A stretch of DNA of 64,000 nucleotides from Natrinema altunense (lineage in GTDB: Archaea > Halobacteriota > Halobacteria > Halobacteriales > Natrialbaceae): NCBI RefSeq assembly GCF_000731985.1, contig NZ_JNCS01000013.1, positions 1 through 64,000 on the forward strand, read 5' to 3'. Position 1 is the first letter of the stretch. Every line of letters begins with the position of its first letter. The translations under genes and the position numbers were made by a program. The notes under the pieces are model-generated. The model was not told the DNA's origin and ran no database searches. It was given only the letters and a program-made list of their open reading frames with translations. Of the stretch, positions 8,666 through 16,736 are shown in pieces.

Positions 8666-10204
8666 TCAGGCCGTTCGCGTCAGATCGCGCCACTCGGCGA
8701 ACCGTTCGATCGGGTGGAGTTCGAGGCCCTCGACCGCGGCGTCGGCGGCGACGACGTACTCCTGGTAGAACAGCGGGACGACGACGGCCGCGTCCATGAT
8801 CCGCCGCTGAGCTTCGACGTAGGCGTCGCGTTTTGCGGCCGGCTCGTACGACTGGTAGCCGGTTTCGATGAGGGCGTCGACCTCACCGCCGAGGTTGTAC
8901 AACCCGGTCCCCTCGGCCTCGTAGAGGTCCTTGTTGTCGACGCCCATCGTGTGGAAGTTCTCCCACATGATGTAGTCCGCGCCGGGGCTGTTCGACCCCG
9001 TACTTCCGACGTGGAGGTGGAACTCGCCGCGGCTCGTCCGGTCTTTGACGGACGCGTTCTCGAGCAGTTCGATGTCGACAGTGACACCGATCTCGCCGAA
9101 CTGGGACTCGAGGACCTGGCTGATCGTCCTGCCGTCGTCCATGTCGGCGCTGACGAGGCAGGTCAGCTCCTCGTCGTCGTAGGCAGACTGGTCGACGAGC
9201 TCGCGGGCGGTGTCCCGATCGCGCTCGTAGGTCGGGAGTTCGTCCTCGTCGACCCAGTCGATGACCGGCGAAATCGGGCCGCGGGCGGGTTCGCCGACCC
9301 CCTCGAGTACCGTCCCGACGAGTTCCTCCTGGGAGATCGCGTGGTTGAGCGCGCGCCGCAGGTCCACGTCGTCGGTCGGTTCGCGGTGGATGTTGATCCA
9401 GGTCGATACCGCCCCCGCGGACTGCTGGGCATCGACGCGAACGTCGTCGCGCTCGCGAAGCGCCGGGAGACGTCCCTTTGACGGGTTATAGATCAGGTCC
9501 ACCTCGCCGCTCTCGAGGAGGTCGGTTCGGGTCGTCTCGTCTTCGGCCGCCCGGAACGTGAGTTCCGTCGGGGTCGGTTCGCCGCCCCAGTAGTCCGGGA
9601 ACCGTTCGACGCGGACGTGCTGGCCACGCCGGACCTCCTCGAGGGTGAACGGTCCGGTGCCGATGATCTTCCCCGCCCGCCGGTCGGCGTCCGGGGGCTG
9701 GATGTCGATCATGTTGTGGGCGATCGTTCCGGGGAACCCGGGGAACGGATCCGTCGTCTCGAACTCGACGGTGTAGTCGTCGATCTTCGTGACGCTGCCC
9801 GGCTCGAGGTGGAGCCAGCCGTAGACGAAGTCGCCGCGCTCGGTGAGGATGTTCTCTTCGAACGTGTGGACGACATCGTCGGCGGTCAGTTCCTCGCCGT
9901 TGTGGAAGGAAACGCCCTCCCGGAGATCGAACACCCAGGTGGTGTCGTCGGTCGCGGTCCAGTCGGTCGCGAGCCACGGTTTGGGTTGCATGTCGTCGGT
10001 GCCCCAGACCAGCGGCTCGATGACGCGCGTCCAGTACGGAGCCATGCCGCCCCAATTGTCGTACCGGCTGGTGTCGGTCGGATCGGACGCGAGTCCGATC
10101 GTAAATGCGGTCTCGTCGGCTGTTCTGTCCCCCGCACACCCGGCAAGGGACGCGAGTCCGCCGCCGGCGACGCCGGCGAGAAATCGTCGACGTGAACTGT
10201 ACAT
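8666..10204 (-). CDS. ABC transporter substrate-binding lipoprotein (SBP_bac_5 family)
   Basis: The 512-residue protein starts with a Tat-type signal (SRRRFLAG) and a lipobox LASLAGC with Cys23 as the probable lipid anchor, the usual haloarchaeal arrangement. The mature part has the SBP_bac_5 pattern for peptides or nickel: WVFDLREGVSFHNGEELTA, then GTGPF and DLIYNPSKGRLP. It is the first gene of a four-gene operon, and captures the solute outside the cell for the DppB/DppC permeases. The ligand is unknown. Proximity to the SagB cluster raises peptide uptake as a possibility, but the operon has its own upstream region. Confidence 0.9.
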   Translation of the reverse strand: MYSSRRRFLAGVAGGGLASLAGCAGDRTADETAFTIGLASDPTDTSRYDNWGGMAPYWTRVIEPLVWGTDDMQPKPWLATDWTATDDTTWVFDLREGVSFHNGEELTADDVVHTFEENILTERGDFVYGWLHLEPGSVTKIDDYTVEFETTDPFPGFPGTIAHNMIDIQPPDADRRAGKIIGTGPFTLEEVRRGQHVRVERFPDYWGGEPTPTELTFRAAEDETTRTDLLESGEVDLIYNPSKGRLPALRERDDVRVDAQQSAGAVSTWINIHREPTDDVDLRRALNHAISQEELVGTVLEGVGEPARGPISPVIDWVDEDELPTYERDRDTARELVDQSAYDDEELTCLVSADMDDGRTISQVLESQFGEIGVTVDIELLENASVKDRTSRGEFHLHVGSTGSNSPGADYIMWENFHTMGVDNKDLYEAEGTGLYNLGGEVDALIETGYQSYEPAAKRDAYVEAQRRIMDAAVVVPLFYQEYVVAADAAVEGLELHPIERFAEWRDLTRTA

Positions 10205-10641
10205 CAGTATTGTCCCGCCGAATGCCGGGTTCGACGATTGTTACGAGGGTCACTCCGTCGAAAGCGCTCCCCGCCGCGGGACGATCGATCAGCCGACGAT
10301 GCCGATACGCCGTGGCAGACGCGGCTGCCACTCCGTGCAAACGGTTCGATGCTGGCCATGTGAAACCTGAATTGTTCTACTGAAACTTTGTTTGTAAACA
10401 TTCTGGTTTGGTTCCATATCGATCACCGGCCAGGCCCCTGTCCCGCGATCACCGCTGATCGATATCGATCCCTCGGTCTGGGGGAGAGGCGATCTCGTGC
10501 CGTCTCACTCGCCACTCCACCACCCGCACCGTCTCGCTCGTCCACGCAACCGTCGCCGGAAAGGGGAACCGATCCGTTCACTCGAGTGCCTTCGAGTGTC
10601 GCACCAAATGATTGACACACGTTCGGAGAAAAAAACCGCCG
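10205..10641. other. intergenic region between divergent genes
   Basis: About 440 bases separate the divergent ABC-transporter operon and 4Fe-4S gene. A locally AT-rich stretch (about 10370-10415) and an A-rich run just before 10642 are the only notable compositional features. I see no convincing gene or TATA assignment. Confidence 0.4.
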
Positions 10642-11985
10642 ATGACAGCAGATCGATCCCGGAAGCGGGGCATCACGATCACGAAAAACAGGGTCGTCCG
10701 GTTCCTCCTCACGAACAGGAACGTACAACACGCCGTCAATCTGCTCACCGTCGCGGTGTTCTTCTACGCGCTCTACCGGGCCGCGGTCGGACCGACGGAT
10801 TCCGGGCAGAACTTCGGTAGCGTCGTGTTCTTCGGGTTCTGGTGGGCACCGATTATGATACTTAGCCTCCTCTTGTTCGGCCGGATCTGGTGTTACTTCT
10901 GTCCGCTGGGTGCGATCGTCCGGTTCACGCAGCGGTTCGGTCTCCAGCGCCATTTCCCGATGTACACGCGATCGAAGCGGGTCGCGTTCGGCCTGCCGCT
11001 CTCGATCCTATCACTGACGACGCTTACGTTCGTCCTCGCGCGGTGGGGCATGGCCGACCTCGGCGTCTCGTATATGCCGCGTCGCGTTCCGTACTACTGG
11101 CTCGCGATCGTCGGCGTCGCCGTGGTCGTGAGCCTCGTCTACCAGCGGCAGGCGTTCTGTCGGTACGTCTGCCCCGCCACGGGCGTGATGAGCGTCACCG
11201 CGAAGTTCTCCCCGCTCGAGGTCGCCCAGAACAAGGACACCGGCGTCACGTGTGCCACGCTCGAGTACGAAAGTGACTACCTGAGCACCGATCGCCGGTG
11301 TACCGCCTGCATGAAGTGTACGTCGGAACAGCCGGACGAAGACGTGGAGCTCCGGTTTCGCTGGCCCGGGGCCGCGGTGATTACCGAGCGGATCCCGCTG
11401 GTCGACGAAGCGATCATCGCACTCGTCATCTGGGGTGCGATCCCGATCAACTTCGTCCTCAGCAGCGCTATCCTGACCGCCCTCGGCGGACAGTTGCCGG
11501 GTTTGCTCGTCTCGACGACGGCCTATCTCGCGAGCGTCGTCGCGGCACTCGTCGGGTTCGCCGTCGCCAACAAACTGGCGAGCGACTGGAGCGGCCTCGA
11601 CTGGGAACCGTCGTTCACGAAGTTCGGACTCAGCTACGCGCCGCTGGGCCTGATGTGGGCGCTCGGGGATTTCGTTATCGCGGGACTGTTGGAAAACGGC
11701 GGCCACACCGTGAACGTCGTCGCGCAGGGGTTGGGGATTCCCCTGTCGCTCCCCCCGGGAGCGAGCGCCGGGATCGTTTCGGCCTGGGTCTCGTTCTTCG
11801 TCACCGGCTGGCTCTGGCTCGCGGTCCTCTGGAGCGGAGCGGTCGCCTGGCAAGTCGCGACGGCGTTGACCGACTCGAAACGGCGCGCGGCGAAGGCCTT
11901 TGCCCCGCACTTCGCGCTGATGACGATCAGCACCTTCGGCCTCGCCGTCGGCGTGGTGAGCGGCGTTTCCTACCCGATCGCCTAG
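10642..11985 (+). CDS. membrane 4Fe-4S protein (NosR/NapH/polyferredoxin-like)
   Basis: The 447-residue protein alternates membrane helices with iron-sulfur Cys motifs: CYFCPLG (Cys84, Cys87), CRYVCPATG (Cys173, Cys177) and CTACMKC (Cys220, 223, 226), with an extra Cys in GVTCATL. The twin C..CP loops are typical of NosR, NapH and CcoG relatives, which pass electrons between the quinone pool and soluble partners. The last 200 residues are a further block of helices without cofactor motifs. The ATG at 10642 is preferred over a TTG at 10612. It lies upstream of the SagB-like gene on the same strand, so it may re-oxidise or reduce the flavoenzymes; this is inference. Confidence 0.75.
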   Translation: MTADRSRKRGITITKNRVVRFLLTNRNVQHAVNLLTVAVFFYALYRAAVGPTDSGQNFGSVVFFGFWWAPIMILSLLLFGRIWCYFCPLGAIVRFTQRFGLQRHFPMYTRSKRVAFGLPLSILSLTTLTFVLARWGMADLGVSYMPRRVPYYWLAIVGVAVVVSLVYQRQAFCRYVCPATGVMSVTAKFSPLEVAQNKDTGVTCATLEYESDYLSTDRRCTACMKCTSEQPDEDVELRFRWPGAAVITERIPLVDEAIIALVIWGAIPINFVLSSAILTALGGQLPGLLVSTTAYLASVVAALVGFAVANKLASDWSGLDWEPSFTKFGLSYAPLGLMWALGDFVIAGLLENGGHTVNVVAQGLGIPLSLPPGASAGIVSAWVSFFVTGWLWLAVLWSGAVAWQVATALTDSKRRAAKAFAPHFALMTISTFGLAVGVVSGVSYPIA

Positions 11986-12094
11986 CGACCAACCGCGGCG
12001 GGACGGATCGGACGTCCAGCTATCTCGACCGGATCGACCGTCCGATCCGTCGAGTATCGTCCCGGCCGCCGTTGTGAGAGTTGCACCAGAAGCG

Positions 12095-12100
12095 TTATAT
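12095..12100 (+). promoter_or_regulatory. TATA box of the SagB-like gene
   Basis: TTATAT within GCGTTATATTATTAA lies 24-29 bases upstream of the ATG at 12124, the distance expected between an archaeal TATA box and the transcription start. This predicts a leaderless mRNA and favours 12124 over the in-frame GTG at 12109. Confidence 0.55.
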
Positions 12101-12123
12101 TATTAATTGTGGACCGGAAACTT

Positions 12124-13230
12124 ATGACAGGAACAATCGAATATACGCGAAACGGACTCCTGTCCGTGACGACCGAACAGGCGGGTCGGAAAGAGGAGCC
12201 GTCGCTACTGGCCGTCGACCCGCTTGCCACCCGAACGTCCGAACTCTCGAGCGCCGATATCATTCGCGGTCTCGCCGAGCTAGACGGGAGGTACTCGAGG
12301 GACGAACTCGAGGACACGCTGCTGGAGACGCTCGATCTCCCGACGAACGCCGCCGCCGATCTCGTCGCGGACCTGATCGAGGTCGGATTTCTCCGCCCGG
12401 CAGACCGGCACGGAGATCCAACCGCCTCTTGGGCGGCCACCGGTTGGCGGGCCGCGCTGGAGTATCACGAGTACGTCCGCGACTATCCGTTCATCGACGA
12501 GGCGGTCGAGAACTCCGAATACGAGGACGTCGAGGGAATGGAAACCGAGATCATACAAGAGTATCGGGCGCGAGAGGAACCGCCGGCGATCTACAAGGAT
12601 TACGACGTCGACGAGCGGATCGAGTTACCGCCGGTCGAGGAAGCCGAACGGGTGTCCGTCGCCGACGCACTGTCGACGTCGCTGTTCGGGCGCGCCGATT
12701 CGACACGGGACGCGCTCGACGCGCGGACCCTCTCCGCGATCCTGTACTTCGCCTTCGGGGAGACGGGTAAACTGCAGACGGAACACCAGGGACCGAAGCT
12801 CAGAAAGCCGGTCCCGTCGGGCGGCGCACGTCACCCAACCGAAGGGTACGTGGCCGTGTTCGAAGCGACGGACCTCCCTGCCGGCATCTACCACTATTCG
12901 GTTCGGGACCACGCGCTGGAACGGCTCCCGACCGACACCGACCTAGAAAAACCCCTGCTGTGGGGAATCGACTCCGATCCGGCGGCTCTCATCGGCTGTA
13001 CGTCGGTCGTCGAACGGAGCATGTGGCGGTACCGCGAGCCGCGAACGTATCGCGTCCTGTTGCACGATCTCGGGCACGTCCTCGAGACGCTCAGGATCGC
13101 CGCTCGAGCGTACGGATTGTCGACGATGGCCGGGTTCAAATTCGACGACGCGTACCTCGAGGAGTTCTTCGGCGTCGACCACGCCGAAGAACCGCTGCTC
13201 GCCTACGCCGCGCTGTCCGCCGAGCCCTGA
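12124..13230 (+). CDS. SagB/ThcOx-family flavin dehydrogenase with N-terminal RRE-like domain
   Basis: The 368-residue protein has the SagB layout. Residues 1 to about 95 form a beta-strand plus three-helix segment that looks like a RiPP recognition element or winged helix. A nitroreductase-fold domain follows, containing PSGGARHP (231-238), GIYHYSVRDHALERL and HDLGHVLETLRIAARAYGL. SagB enzymes use FMN to oxidise azolines to azoles in RiPPs; no YcaO cyclodehydratase is present in this window, so the reaction here is open. The FMN-binding RRSxR motif is replaced by SLFGRADSTRDAL. The gene is followed within six bases by an MFS transporter. Confidence 0.8.
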   Translation: MTGTIEYTRNGLLSVTTEQAGRKEEPSLLAVDPLATRTSELSSADIIRGLAELDGRYSRDELEDTLLETLDLPTNAAADLVADLIEVGFLRPADRHGDPTASWAATGWRAALEYHEYVRDYPFIDEAVENSEYEDVEGMETEIIQEYRAREEPPAIYKDYDVDERIELPPVEEAERVSVADALSTSLFGRADSTRDALDARTLSAILYFAFGETGKLQTEHQGPKLRKPVPSGGARHPTEGYVAVFEATDLPAGIYHYSVRDHALERLPTDTDLEKPLLWGIDSDPAALIGCTSVVERSMWRYREPRTYRVLLHDLGHVLETLRIAARAYGLSTMAGFKFDDAYLEEFFGVDHAEEPLLAYAALSAEP

Positions 13231-13235
13231 CACCC

Positions 13236-14483
13236 GTGCTCGCCGAGACACTGTTCGCGACTACCGTCGAACGCGCACGAAGCGACGTCCGTCGATACTG
13301 TCTCTATCGGGCGACGATGAGTCAGGGGTTCATCGCCCCGGTCATCATCGAATACGTTCGGCACCGCGGGCTGTCCTATTCGGCGATCGGACTCCTGACT
13401 GCGCTCTTTACGCTCACGACGTTGCTCGGCGAAGTGCCCGCAGGCTACCTCGGCGACAGGCTGGGCCGACGGAGCATGCTCGTCGCCGGAAGTGCGCTCA
13501 CGATCGTCGCCATGCTTACGTTCGGGGTCTCGAGGACGTTCGCCGGCTTTCTCGCCGCGTACGTCGTGTGGGCGGTCGGCATCGTCCTTCGCTCCGGAGT
13601 CGCCGCCGCCTGGTTGTACGACACGTTGACTCGAGCCGGGGAGGGCGATGCGTTCACCGTCGTTCAGGGGCGAGCGAAGGCACTCGAGCTAGCGGTGAGC
13701 GCCGTTACGGCCCTGCTCGGGGCGTGGATGGCGACGAAAAACTGGCTCTATCCGTTCGTCGGAAACGCCGGCCTCTATCTCTGCAGTATCGTCGCCGTCT
13801 TCGGCTTGTCGACGTCGGGCGGCGGTCGGTCCGACGCCGAGACGTTCACGCCGGTGGATGCACTCCCGGTCGTCCGCGAGTTCCTGTCGATTCCGGGTCT
13901 CAGGTCCTTCGTCGTCTACAGCGGTCTGTTTACGGCGTACCTCGGTCTCGTCGCGACGTTTACGCAACCGATCGCGACGGGCATCGGTATCGACATCAGC
14001 CAACTCGGCTGGCTCTACGCCGGGTTTTCGCTCGTCTCCGCCGTCGTCACGTTCTTTTCGGGAGCGATCGAACGGATCGTCGGGATCAGGTGGTGGTTTT
14101 TGAGCGCGCCGCTTTGCGTCGGCGTCCTGTTCGTCGTCGCCCCGTCGTCCCCGCTCGTGGCGCTGTTCGCCCTGTTCGCCTGTCGGGTCGCTCGAAACGT
14201 CAGCAAACCGCTCCGGGAGCAGTATCTGAACGCCCACGCCGATTCGATCGGCCGCGCGACGATCCTCTCGACGGTCGGTATGATCTCGATGGCGTTTATG
14301 ATCGGGTTTAGGGCTCTCGGCGGGCTGATCGCGAACGTCACGTCTCCGATCACCATGATCGTGATTACGAACGTCGCGATGCTCGTCGGACTGTGGCTCC
14401 TCGTCGTCGTCGAATCGCCCGTCCCGAAGGATGTCGTTCCGTCCGCCGGCTCCGGAGATGGAGCGGGCACCGAAGCCGGGTAA
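13236..14483 (+). CDS. MFS transporter
   Basis: The 415-residue protein has about twelve membrane segments and the MFS loop-2/3 signature GYLGDRLGRRSML. I chose the GTG at 13236, five bases after the SagB-like stop, because the first helix (YCLYRATMSQGFIAPVII) begins before the next ATG at 13317. Tight coupling to the SagB-like gene suggests export of a cluster product or intake of its precursor. The substrate is not evident. Confidence 0.8.
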   Translation: MLAETLFATTVERARSDVRRYCLYRATMSQGFIAPVIIEYVRHRGLSYSAIGLLTALFTLTTLLGEVPAGYLGDRLGRRSMLVAGSALTIVAMLTFGVSRTFAGFLAAYVVWAVGIVLRSGVAAAWLYDTLTRAGEGDAFTVVQGRAKALELAVSAVTALLGAWMATKNWLYPFVGNAGLYLCSIVAVFGLSTSGGGRSDAETFTPVDALPVVREFLSIPGLRSFVVYSGLFTAYLGLVATFTQPIATGIGIDISQLGWLYAGFSLVSAVVTFFSGAIERIVGIRWWFLSAPLCVGVLFVVAPSSPLVALFALFACRVARNVSKPLREQYLNAHADSIGRATILSTVGMISMAFMIGFRALGGLIANVTSPITMIVITNVAMLVGLWLLVVVESPVPKDVVPSAGSGDGAGTEAG

Positions 14484-14517
14484 CCGAGTGATCGGTTTCG
14501 CGGGCCCAACGCGCGGC

Positions 14518-15216
14518 TCAGTGCGACCGGATGTCGACTTCGGTCGTCCGCGATCGCAGCGGTTGACGGGCGAGGTGTCGGTAAGTCGTCGCGATGTCGT
14601 CCGGATCGAGAAGGGACGAGTGATCGATATCCGGCATCGCCCGTCGGGTACGCGGCGTCTCCATTCCGCCGTGGAGAACGACGTGAGCGACGTGAATCCC
14701 GTCCGGACCCAACTCTTTTGCCATTCCCTGGGCGAGTCCGCGGACGGCGAACTTCGCGCTGCTGAACCCGACTGCGTCCCCTCGAGCACGCGTTCCGGCG
14801 TCGGCACCGGTAAAGATGATCGTCCCGTCGTTCCGATCGCGCATGTTCGGGACGACCGCCCGTGTACAGAGGAACGCGCCGAAGACGCAACCCCGCCACA
14901 TCTCCTCGAACTGCGCGGCGGTGATGTCCGACACGCCCCCGGCGTAGACGGCGGCCGCGTGATTGACGAGGACATCGACGGCCCCGAGTTCCGTCCGGAT
15001 CTCCTCGAACGCCCGGGTCACATCTCCGGGGTCGGTCACGTCGGCCTGAACGGGAAGCGCCGCGATACCGTCGTCTTCGACCTCCAGCGCGAGTGAGTCG
15101 ATCGTATCGGCGGTTCGGGCGAGCAAGCCGACCGACCATCCGTGGTCAGCGAACTCGCGGACGACGGAGGCGCTCAACCCCGGCCCGACGCCGGCGACGA
15201 CCACGACTCGACTCAT
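14518..15216 (-). CDS. SDR-fold protein with the catalytic Tyr replaced by Phe
   Basis: This 232-residue Rossmann protein resembles short-chain dehydrogenases: nucleotide motif VVAGVGPGLSASV, NHAA in place of NNAG, and the active-site helix GFSSAKFAVRGLAQ. In a normal SDR that helix reads YxxxK; here the Tyr is Phe while the Lys remains. Related SDR-like proteins with F at this position exist, so it may bind NAD(P) without classical chemistry or use another proton donor. It lies 30 bases downstream of the second SagB-like gene on the same strand, so it is probably co-transcribed. Confidence 0.8.
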   Translation of the reverse strand: MSRVVVVAGVGPGLSASVVREFADHGWSVGLLARTADTIDSLALEVEDDGIAALPVQADVTDPGDVTRAFEEIRTELGAVDVLVNHAAAVYAGGVSDITAAQFEEMWRGCVFGAFLCTRAVVPNMRDRNDGTIIFTGADAGTRARGDAVGFSSAKFAVRGLAQGMAKELGPDGIHVAHVVLHGGMETPRTRRAMPDIDHSSLLDPDDIATTYRHLARQPLRSRTTEVDIRSH

Positions 15217-15246
15217 CGCGGATCACTCCGAACGCAGCCCGTCATA

Positions 15247-16323
15247 TCACTCACCGATCGCGACCATGTACGTGATCGCTTCGTCGTCCCCGTCGACCCC
15301 GACGAGCGCGTCGATTCGCGTGTCTTTGAGCGCCGGCGTCACGAAGTTCCGCAATCGCAGTGCCGTCGCGACGAGGATGAGCCGATGCGCGTGTTCCGAG
15401 ACGTGAACGTAGCTGTTCCGAAGCCCGCGGGATTTCGGACACCACTGCTGATCGTGGTCGAATACCGAACCGAAAAAGAGCGAGACGGCCGCATCCGTGT
15501 GGTGATTCTGCCGGTGTGCAGCGTCGGTAACCGCGTCGTCGGCCGTTTCGACGGTATCGAACTTCCGGATTCGGAACAAAGCGTGCTCTCGAATGGCGTA
15601 CTCGTAGACGCCAGGCGGAACGTCCCGACACCGTTGAACGACGGGATACACGCGCAGTCCCGCTCGCCGAAGGGCACCAGGCTCGGTTTCGGCGAGCGGC
15701 GTTTCTTCGAGGTGATCGAAGGCCGCTCTCACCGGCCCGAAAGAGTGGTGTAAAACCGTCGAGAGCGTCGTCAGGTCCATCTCGGTACCGCTGAAGTTTC
15801 GATGGGTGCGTCGCCGCAACGCGACCGCTCGAAACGACTCGTCGGGGAGTTCGTCGGGATCGGGAAGGTCGATACGCGGCCCGTCTCGAGCCGTCGCGGA
15901 CGGCGGCTCGAGGGGCTCGCCGCTCCGGGTCGTCCCCTCCCGGTCGTCAGGGGGCGTCGGCCGTTCGACGTCCGCCGTCCGGGTACGGAGATGGTAGAAA
16001 AGCGCCCGTTGCCAGCCCTTTTCCATCCACGTCCGATACGCGACGAAGTTCTCGTGATCGTCCGGCAGCAGGAAGCCGGTCTCGATCAGCGTGTCGAGGA
16101 GGTCGTCGGCCGCCGTCGTATCGCACTCGAGGGAGTCGCGAGCGAACGTTCGAAGGTCGTCCTTCGAACGGGCCGTCAACGCATACTCGAGGACTGCGAC
16201 GACGTCGACGTCGTCGAGTTCGTACGTGTTCGCCGTTCCGTCGACGAACACGGTCCCGCGTATTCCACTGTTCGCGGGTCCGTTCCAATCAAACTGCACG
16301 AGGTTGTTCGTTCTAACCTTCAT
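15247..16323 (-). CDS. divergent SagB-like nitroreductase-fold protein
   Basis: The 358-residue protein is a second SagB relative. Residues 1-88 are a beta-rich plus helical RRE-like segment (VQFDWNG... to ETGFLLPDD). The flavin domain starts with RRRTHRNFSG (about 170-179), close to the family RRSxRxF. Later parts are VPPGVYEYAIREHALFRI and SEHAHRLILVATALRL. The PSGGARHP motif present in the other copy is missing (GALRRAGLRVYP instead). The two proteins therefore look complementary and could form a heterodimer (inference). A His-rich insert QNHHTD is present. The upstream same-strand gene encodes a 28-residue peptide. Confidence 0.75.
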   Translation of the reverse strand: MKVRTNNLVQFDWNGPANSGIRGTVFVDGTANTYELDDVDVVAVLEYALTARSKDDLRTFARDSLECDTTAADDLLDTLIETGFLLPDDHENFVAYRTWMEKGWQRALFYHLRTRTADVERPTPPDDREGTTRSGEPLEPPSATARDGPRIDLPDPDELPDESFRAVALRRRTHRNFSGTEMDLTTLSTVLHHSFGPVRAAFDHLEETPLAETEPGALRRAGLRVYPVVQRCRDVPPGVYEYAIREHALFRIRKFDTVETADDAVTDAAHRQNHHTDAAVSLFFGSVFDHDQQWCPKSRGLRNSYVHVSEHAHRLILVATALRLRNFVTPALKDTRIDALVGVDGDDEAITYMVAIGE

Positions 16324-16462
16324 AGTATCGTCGAATCGTTCAGTTTCTCTCGTCCGGTCGCGAAAATCGGAAACCCACGGGCGCTACCGGGCCGACGTCA
16401 TTTCGCCGGCCGCCGGCGTCCGATAACGCTCGGTAGCGTCCTCGTGGATCATCCGAAAGTCG

Positions 16463-16549
16463 TCAGTCGTCGGACTCGACGACCTTGTGATGCTGATGGA
16501 GCGCCGGTTCTTCGTCGTCGTCGACCTCTTCGATGTCGTATTCTGACAT
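16463..16549 (-). CDS. 28-residue acidic peptide, candidate RiPP precursor
   Basis: An ATG at 16549 opens a 28-codon frame upstream of the divergent SagB-like gene. Twelve of 28 residues are Asp or Glu, concentrated in EEVDDDEE (7-14), followed by PALHQHHKVV (15-24) and ESDD. It has no Cys or Thr and only two Ser, so ordinary azole formation is unlikely; the His18-Gln-His-His21 segment is the most distinctive possible core or metal site. A TATA box lies about 39 bases upstream of the start. It has its own start, promoter and operon position, but 28 codons could arise by chance, so confidence is moderate. Confidence 0.5.
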   Translation of the reverse strand: MSEYDIEEVDDDEEPALHQHHKVVESDD

Positions 16550-16585
16550 GGGTGTTACACCCACTCGACGTGGCAACGATTTCAG

Positions 16586-16591
16586 TATAAA
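16586..16591 (-). promoter_or_regulatory. TATA box of the small-peptide operon
   Basis: On the minus strand TTTATA within TTTTTATACTG lies 37-42 bases upstream of the peptide ATG, predicting a leader of roughly 10-15 bases. The surrounding AT tract (about 16580-16615) stands out from the GC-rich neighbourhood. Confidence 0.5.
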
Positions 16592-16736
16592 AATTTCTGG
16601 TGTAATTGTGAAAAATCGGCGTTCAGGGTATCGAACGGGGGCCTGGTAGGGTCTGGCGAATGAACGCCCGATTCGCACTCTCGGTCGAGGAGACGACTGA
16701 TCCGTTCGCCTCCTCGAAGGGGTCTTCCCGGAGCGG

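Noticed and set aside
4668-10204. ABC peptide importer as part of the SagB cluster
   Set aside because: It is divergent with a 440-base separation and is a complete standard Dpp operon, so proximity alone does not justify inclusion.
10299-10370. 23-codon Cys-containing frame (plus strand) near the SagB cluster, considered as a precursor peptide
   Set aside because: No promoter or ribosome site, it is the tail of a chance frame that begins inside the binding-protein gene, and it has no leader-like composition.
13689-14975. Long minus-strand frame of 428 codons across the MFS gene
   Set aside because: It is opposite to a gene with clear MFS motifs and overlaps the SDR gene. Its sequence is Arg/Asp-rich, typical of antisense frames in high-GC DNA.
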